Shown here piece after piece: positions 59,501-64,000 of a stretch of DNA of 64,000 nucleotides (the stretch's first letter is position 1; each line of letters starts with the position of its first letter). Below the pieces are notes generated by a model. That model was not told the DNA's origin and made no database searches. It saw nothing but the letters and a program-made list of their open reading frames with translations. The stretch covers positions 62,001 to 126,000 of the forward strand of contig NZ_QXQA01000007.1 in assembly GCF_003583765.1 (NCBI RefSeq), in the 5' to 3' direction. A program made the position numbers and the translations under genes. This stretch comes from Paenibacillus nanensis (lineage in GTDB: Bacteria > Bacillota > Bacilli > Paenibacillales > Paenibacillaceae).

Positions 59501-60687
59501 AGAACTGGACCACCATTCACAGCTTCAACAACCCTGGCGACCGAAGCTTGAATTTCCCCGAGCACGAGGTCCCTTATCGTTACAAGCGAGTACAAGTTGA
59601 TGAAGTCAATGCCAGATATGTCCGGCTCCTTTCAACGGAGACGCATAACGTATGGCTCGCGTTAAACGAAATTATCGTGAACGAAGGGCTCGAACGCCCA
59701 GGCGCGGAGAACCCGTCCATTCGCGCGAACCCGCAGGGCGGGGCGGGCAATGAAGGTGTGTATGCGATCGATCGTCGATTATCCACGTTCTACACGCCTG
59801 CAGGCGACCCGGCGTCAGGTCAACTGGCCTACAAGCTGTCCAATGAAACGAAGCTGAAAGAAGTCATTATTTTGCAAAGCCCATCCCACATTTCCAATGC
59901 GGCGGTATCGGTGAGAGATGCGAACGGCTGGCATCAAGCAGGCGCGTTATCGGAATCGTTTAATCGAATCGATACGTCCGGCTTCGAACATGTGCTTGAG
60001 TTAAGGCTGCAGTGGGATGGGGCGGCGAAACCTCAGATTTATGAAATCATTCCCGTGAAGAGAGAGGGCGGTGTCGTCATACCCGAAGGACCGGCCGCAA
60101 GCTTAACAGGGGATGAGACCATCGCAGGAGGTCAGGAGTTTGACGTTCGATTCGGAGTCAGAAATGTAGAAGGCCTCGAATATGCGGCTAATATTGTCGT
60201 GACTTATGATCCGGATGTCATGTCGTTCGTTTCGGCGGCCGCGCTTCAAACGGGAATACCGATTATCGAGACGGTGTCTGAGACGCCGGGACAACTTCAA
60301 TTGATTATGGCTTCCGAAGGGGCGAACCATCCCATAACAGGCAACGTCCAGCTGGCGAAGCTGACTTTCCGCGCATTGAACGTGCAGGAGTCTGTGAAAG
60401 GGGAAATTGCGGCAGCCCAGACCGTCCTTGGTGACGCGGAAGGTAAAGAAACCGAGCTTGAAGCAGCCGGCTTCCGTATCCACATTACAGCAGCTCCAAC
60501 GGGCTTGGAGGGAGATGTTAACGGCGACGGCCGCATCTCGATCGGAGATCTTGCGCTTATCGCCGCGAATTACGGCAAAGACGAGAACAGTGCGGATTGG
60601 GCGCTGGTGAAGCATTTGGATGTAAAAGCCGACGGCGTGATCGATTTGCTCGATTTGGCGCTGGTAGCGAATGCGATGCTGAAATAA
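56593..60687 (+). CDS. GH84 beta-N-acetylhexosaminidase with cohesin and dockerin
   Basis: A 1364-residue secreted enzyme related to bacterial O-GlcNAcases and hyaluronidase-like NagJ. The signal peptide ends about GSAGA. The GH20/GH84 N-terminal domain (about 40-185) is followed by the barrel (190-475) with FRGFIEGFYGFPWSHEDR and the catalytic pair D304-D305 in FMDDIS. A helical domain (480-640), F5/8C domains (649-790, 893-1035 and a weaker one at 1037-1155), a cohesin (1162-1295) and a dockerin (1308-1364, DVNGDGRISIGDL) follow. It is expected to remove beta-GlcNAc from mucin-type or other glycoproteins. It lies behind the second importer, away from the main array, but keeps the same C-terminal module, so it should join the same complex. 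Confidence 0.93.
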   Translation: MSKKTFSLLAGILMFTGVFTGSAGATQGAVNNEPASAPYEIYPLPQNSVYSGAAFTITDELNVVIESAIDDYTEDFLADILRENAIEATVSAAVVQHKTNILIGVKDSEGYVDAYFDDQIDYDAGIFANQDAYVLEIDDQEEAADHIAILGADTDSAYYALATLKMILDQTPDREVQEIKIEDFTDTRFRGFIEGFYGFPWSHEDRISLMRFGGTIKMNSYIFAPKDDKYHNSAWRTLYPAEELAKIKELVDVGHESKTQFVWAIHPGFNMINWNNYEAELATLVAKLEQLYGIGVRQFGLFMDDISTSQSLTDKDKHVKLITDVANWAASKEDVRSLIYCPPFYNQSWTGEGGKPYLQALSQVPQNVEIMWTGRGVVGTVNTADMQWPKDAHGRDPYVWLNWPVNDYKDSRLMLGKGEVLVPGAHNIAGVVSNPMGHAELSKIALFAVADYTWNVDGFNADKSWADSFDYVAPEAASELHAIANHLSDPSPSGHGLVVGESENIKEELQAFLARYANGQSVTEAGRTLIEEFDRVRGAIESFRANSQNPAMLEEIEPWLGSLVYVLQADKSVVLSAMAVQAGELDKAWQELAQATSAMAASKSFKIKKLNAPDVTVEAGAKRLVPFAQELLSRLDAQIYSSIDPGFVIPTAISSYGSVNGLNRMVDGDLSTIVYMQILQKNGDWFGVDLGKTIQVNDVTITQGRTDSDHDIFQRGILEYSADGQTWTAIGEERSGFKIAVKELELEARYVRYRLTHAGVPGGKPDLWTAVREFTVNENRGKASVYTNVPALKDTAVISSPVSAELADIGSLTLQPSEYIGMKLPAIEQIVEITSASGNANIALESSENGVEWTSVPAAQPYSNAAYFRLINKSDQAVTFDLGRLSVRMNTFAEPAVSHNYGSVYQGNIAQVYNADLVNKVWFGSNQTAGKYVQIDLGGVVNVHNVAVVINDGEGDYFRRGDLQLSLDGQNWTTIHSFNNPGDRSLNFPEHEVPYRYKRVQVDEVNARYVRLLSTETHNVWLALNEIIVNEGLERPGAENPSIRANPQGGAGNEGVYAIDRRLSTFYTPAGDPASGQLAYKLSNETKLKEVIILQSPSHISNAAVSVRDANGWHQAGALSESFNRIDTSGFEHVLELRLQWDGAAKPQIYEIIPVKREGGVVIPEGPAASLTGDETIAGGQEFDVRFGVRNVEGLEYAANIVVTYDPDVMSFVSAAALQTGIPIIETVSETPGQLQLIMASEGANHPITGNVQLAKLTFRALNVQESVKGEIAAAQTVLGDAEGKETELEAAGFRIHITAAPTGLEGDVNGDGRISIGDLALIAANYGKDENSADWALVKHLDVKADGVIDLLDLALVANAMLK

Positions 60688-60695
60688 GACTTGAG

Positions 60696-60729
60696 AGTAT
60701 CCTGTCGAATGCCGGCAGGGTACTTTTTT
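60696..60729 (+). terminator. Terminator after the GH84 gene
   Basis: AGTATCCTG (60696-60704) pairs with CAGGGTACT (60716-60724) with one G-U pair, followed by a run of six T residues. Confidence 0.85.
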
Positions 60730-60898
60730 GTTTTCCCTTCCATTCCTCGCTAAACAAAAGTCAAATTTATGGGAGATATATAAAATATGTGATCTAATTT
60801 CGATGATCCGTTCCAGGAGTCGATGGATTTGATCAAATGGCTCCTTAACGATCCGCATACATTTGGTAACTGTATTTTACTCAGAGGAGGGGTATAGA

Positions 60899-63800
60899 GT
60901 GGTTGTGCGACAAAACCGAAAAGGAGAATGGGGTAAGCTGTCAGCCTTCATGGCCGCGTTTATAGCGCTATGCTGGCTGTTAAGCGCTTCAAATGCAAGC
61001 GCCTCAGCGGCAGATGCCGCAACGGATACCGAAGCCGGTCAGGGTAACGGGGCCGGCGGCATCACATTGTCGTCGGCAGGAGGAGTGACCTTAACCAGTA
61101 TCGCGAACAATGGCGGCAATTACGGATCGAGTACGCTTAATAAGGCGATTGACGGAGACCCGGCCACGCATTGGGAGACAGGCACGCCGAATTCCTCAAG
61201 CTTTACTAACACGGTCACCGTGACCTTCGATCAGGTGTACACGTTATCGCGTATGGAGTATCTCGTCCGTCAAGGCGCTTCGTGGAAAGGGTTCCCTCTG
61301 CATTATAGGCTGTACGCAAGTCTAACCGACTCGGGCGAAAATTTCATTTTGTTCAAGGAAGACACTTACCTGTCAGCCATCGGCACGACTGTCGAGTTCG
61401 AATTCCCCCATACCGATGCCCGCAGAGTCCGCATGGAGTTCGTTCAAGCGAAAGAGAATTGGGCCAGTATCGCGGAAATCTCCTTCCACCAGCCCGATGC
61501 CTTCCTCGAAGCATTCAATCAGGTGTTCACGGATAAAACCTACTCCAAACTAACCCCGGCCTACAATAACACATCGTCAATTGAACATTTAATTCTTATG
61601 GCTTCAGGCCGTCCCGACGAGAGCAAATATGTGCCAGTTCTGAATGACGCGCTCACTTTGGTCAATCAGCCAGCGGCGTTTGACCATAAGATTTTTACCG
61701 CCATACAGCGGGGCAATATTAATCAAGAGGCCAGCCGCGGACAAACGGATGCGAAGCACACGATGGTTCCCACAGGCTACTATGTCACGCCGGGAGAGAC
61801 GATTCGCGTCTATGTGAAAGCCGACGACAACGGCATTCTGCCACAGCTCGTGTTCGGGCAGGCGCTCACCATAGGGGGCGGTTGGGGCAGCTGGATCAAA
61901 ATGTACGACTTGGCGCCCGGCATCAATATCATCGAGGCTCCTCCTTTAGCCGTCGATGATACGGACGCAAGCAAGATCAGACCGGCGGCGATCTATTTGC
62001 AGAATCAGGCCTATCCGAACCAGCAGCCGTTCGCGCCGCAAATCCGGCTTGCAGGCGGGACGAAGTTCCCGATGTATGTCCATGGAAAAACGAACGTGAA
62101 CGATTTTATGGCAGAGCTGACGTCATACGTCAATAACGTGGAGAACAATGACCTCTATTTCGATTTTGACGCCATCGTCAACTCGGGACAGCCGCCTAAG
62201 TTTTACAACATCATGGAGCTGGTCACCGACAATACCATCACGACCACGAGCGCTAGAGCCGCGCTAGCCGGGCTGAACGAACAGTTTGCGGCAAGCGGGC
62301 TGACAATCGCCGATACCGCCGAGACTTGGGAAAGATTCTACCGGGTCATGAACGACTATTCCGGTTATGCGGCCAATGATCCGAATCCTGTTCACCAAAC
62401 GCCGAACAGCATGCTGATGTCCAGGTTGTTTACGAAGGGCGCTCACGCTTGGGCAGGCGGCGGTATTACGGGATATCAGGCTTACGACGACCTGAATAAC
62501 GGTCCGCGCACAGGCGGGTTCGCCAAAGAGCTGGTTCAGGCAGCAGGTCCGGGCGGAGGCTGGGGCGAAGCGCATGAATGGGGTCATATTTATGACAACC
62601 ATGCGATTGAAATCGCGGAGATCACGAACAACATGTATTCCTTGCGCATGGAGCGGGAGTTCGGCATTCCATCAAGGATAGAACGGGAAAACCGCTGGGA
62701 TACCATTCGAAGGTTCAATGAGGGCGAAGCGGTGGAGCTCGGCGTATTTGAACAGACGGCGATGAACTATCAGCTTGAAATGAAATACGGTTTGAATACG
62801 TTATATCCTCAGGTGAACCGGCATTTGCGCGAAGAGTCGTTAAAGGGGACGTTTGCCGGTTTGGACAAATGGCAGACGATGGCTGTCGCGATGAGTCAAG
62901 TCACCGGGGTTGATGTTACGCCGCATTACGCGCATTACGGCAAGTCTATGGACCTTCAGAAGGTCCGTGACCTCGTAAGCGGGCTGCCGGTACTGCAGGA
63001 CAAAACGTGGCTGATAACCGACAAGTCCCGTACGCTTGGTTCATTCGTAAACGGAGCTAAGCCGCAAATGACGTCCGTCGACCGCTTTGATGTAGGCGTA
63101 CAGCTGACCTTCGGAATTAACGAGCCTCAGAACACCGTGCTCGCCTATGAGATTTACCGAGACGGCGCTCTGCTAGCGATAACCTACGGAACGACTTATG
63201 TAGATACGACTGCAGAGCCTAATCAGGTGTATGAATACGAGATTATCGCTTATGACGGCAAAGCCGCTGCTTCACCGAAGAGCGATAAATACCTGCTTCG
63301 CGGCAAAGCGGCTTCCATCTTTGCGGCGGACTGGACATTCACGGCTTCGCCGGCCGCGCAATCGGCATTTCCGCTGGCGAGAGCTTTTGACAAAAACACG
63401 GGCACCTTCTTTGAATCGCTCAAACAAAGCGGCAGCAAAACCGTTACCATTGATATGAAGAGAGCGTTTTATATTAAAGGTTTTTCTTACGTGGCAAGGC
63501 CGTATGATCAGTGGAATGAGGGCATGATGAAGACTTACAATTTCTATGTGAGTCTGGACGGCACGAACTGGACGAAGGTGATCGATAACGGCATGTTGCC
63601 GAATCCGAATGCCCGGGGAGAAAACTACAACAATATTAATCTCCCTGCCATCACCAAAGCGAGATACGTCAAGCTGGAGTCCTTGTCCGTCGTGAACGGC
63701 ACCGCGCTTGCGATAACGGAGCTCTCGATTACGGGCAGCGAGACCTTATTCGACCCGGGCGGCACGTACAAAATTGTATCGAAATCCAGCGGCAAGGCGA

Positions 63801-64000
63801 TCGGCGTGCAGGATGGCGCAACCGGCAACGGCGCGCAGGTGAAGCAGTTTGCTTACACGAACCATGACAGCCTGCATTGGACGGTCGTAGAGAACGCGAA
63901 CGGCACCTACAAGCTCGTTCATAAGCTGAGCGGCAAGGCGGCGGATGTGTACGGCAGCTCGACGGCAAACGGCGCGAATATTATCCTTTACACCGATTCG
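60899..64000 (+). CDS. M60 (enhancin-like) secreted metalloprotease, C-terminus cut by window edge
   Basis: Some 1034 codons are visible and the frame is still open at the right edge. The GTG start at 60899 follows GAGGAGGGG. The signal peptide ends near ASASA. An F5/8C domain (about 55-195) precedes the peptidase region (about 250-690), which has the zinc motif HEWGH at 559-563 and a downstream Glu-rich stretch (FNEGEAVELGVFEQ) likely to supply the third ligand; this is the M60/PF13402 mucinase pattern. A fibronectin-like domain (715-800), another F5/8C domain (805-945) and the start of a ricin-type lectin (from about 950, YKIVSKSSGKAIGVQDG) follow. It should cut the peptide backbone of O-glycosylated mucins. 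Whether it ends in cohesin-dockerin cannot be seen. Confidence 0.9.
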   Translation, partial: MVVRQNRKGEWGKLSAFMAAFIALCWLLSASNASASAADAATDTEAGQGNGAGGITLSSAGGVTLTSIANNGGNYGSSTLNKAIDGDPATHWETGTPNSSSFTNTVTVTFDQVYTLSRMEYLVRQGASWKGFPLHYRLYASLTDSGENFILFKEDTYLSAIGTTVEFEFPHTDARRVRMEFVQAKENWASIAEISFHQPDAFLEAFNQVFTDKTYSKLTPAYNNTSSIEHLILMASGRPDESKYVPVLNDALTLVNQPAAFDHKIFTAIQRGNINQEASRGQTDAKHTMVPTGYYVTPGETIRVYVKADDNGILPQLVFGQALTIGGGWGSWIKMYDLAPGINIIEAPPLAVDDTDASKIRPAAIYLQNQAYPNQQPFAPQIRLAGGTKFPMYVHGKTNVNDFMAELTSYVNNVENNDLYFDFDAIVNSGQPPKFYNIMELVTDNTITTTSARAALAGLNEQFAASGLTIADTAETWERFYRVMNDYSGYAANDPNPVHQTPNSMLMSRLFTKGAHAWAGGGITGYQAYDDLNNGPRTGGFAKELVQAAGPGGGWGEAHEWGHIYDNHAIEIAEITNNMYSLRMEREFGIPSRIERENRWDTIRRFNEGEAVELGVFEQTAMNYQLEMKYGLNTLYPQVNRHLREESLKGTFAGLDKWQTMAVAMSQVTGVDVTPHYAHYGKSMDLQKVRDLVSGLPVLQDKTWLITDKSRTLGSFVNGAKPQMTSVDRFDVGVQLTFGINEPQNTVLAYEIYRDGALLAITYGTTYVDTTAEPNQVYEYEIIAYDGKAAASPKSDKYLLRGKAASIFAADWTFTASPAAQSAFPLARAFDKNTGTFFESLKQSGSKTVTIDMKRAFYIKGFSYVARPYDQWNEGMMKTYNFYVSLDGTNWTKVIDNGMLPNPNARGENYNNINLPAITKARYVKLESLSVVNGTALAITELSITGSETLFDPGGTYKIVSKSSGKAIGVQDGATGNGAQVKQFAYTNHDSLHWTVVENANGTYKLVHKLSGKAADVYGSSTANGANIILYTDS

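Noticed and set aside
60801..60835. TGATC-containing repeats upstream of the M60 gene
   Set aside because: The TGATC cores are 26 bp apart and no -10 falls at the expected distance, so it does not match the shared promoter design.
1..64000. CRISPR arrays, tRNA or rRNA genes, insertion sequences, prophage genes
   Set aside because: No regular short repeats with spacers, cloverleaf-like sequences, transposase frames or phage genes were seen.

Overview
The window looks like a chromosomal polysaccharide-utilisation region of a Gram-positive Paenibacillaceae bacterium (Paenibacillus, Cohnella or a relative). The signs are YesM/YesN-type two-component systems, Lpl/Ytc-type ABC permeases without their own ATPase, SLH-domain wall anchoring, strong AGGAGG ribosome sites with frequent GTG and TTG starts, and CcpA-type cre boxes. 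I see no rRNA, tRNA, CRISPR array or insertion sequence.

Layout. Positions 1-2580 (minus strand) hold a YesN-type response regulator overlapping a YesM-type sensor kinase that is cut by the window edge. Divergent from them, 2874-6208 encodes a cytoplasmic GH20 hexosaminidase and a sulfatase. At about 6319-6842 is a decayed gene that keeps its promoter, ribosome site and start but has lost everything up to the C-terminal cohesin-dockerin end. Positions 7082-10638 encode a sugar ABC importer (two permeases and a lipoprotein). Positions 10851-15728 encode a second signalling set: sensor kinase, membrane-anchored sugar-binding protein and AraC-type response regulator.

Positions 15957-52986 form a 37-kb same-strand array. 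It starts with a small cohesin-SLH surface anchor, followed by very large secreted enzymes: GH101 endo-alpha-GalNAcase, GH20, GH31 alpha-GalNAcase-like, a clan-D/GH36-like enzyme, GH29 fucosidase, GH2 beta-galactosidase, a DUF4838 protein and GH95 fucosidase. A strong terminator ends it. Next come a second sugar ABC importer (53249-56492), a GH84 hexosaminidase (56593-60687), and an M60 (enhancin-like) metalloprotease that runs off the right edge.

How it fits together. All nine complete secreted enzymes end in the same tandem module: one cohesin followed directly by one type I-like dockerin. With the cohesin-SLH anchor, this suggests a cell-surface complex in which enzymes could link head to tail and attach to the wall, a cellulosome-like machine aimed at mucin-type O-glycoproteins. 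The activities match such a substrate: M60 cuts glycosylated peptide; GH101 and GH31 act at the core GalNAc; GH29 and GH95 remove fucose; GH2, GH20 and GH84 remove Gal and GlcNAc. The two importers would take up the products, and the cytoplasmic GH20 and sulfatase would finish sulfated amino-sugar oligosaccharides. Four promoters share a 20-21-bp direct repeat placed 34-35 bp upstream of the -10 hexamer, which suggests one AraC-type regulator, probably the response regulator at 14073-15728, controls the set.
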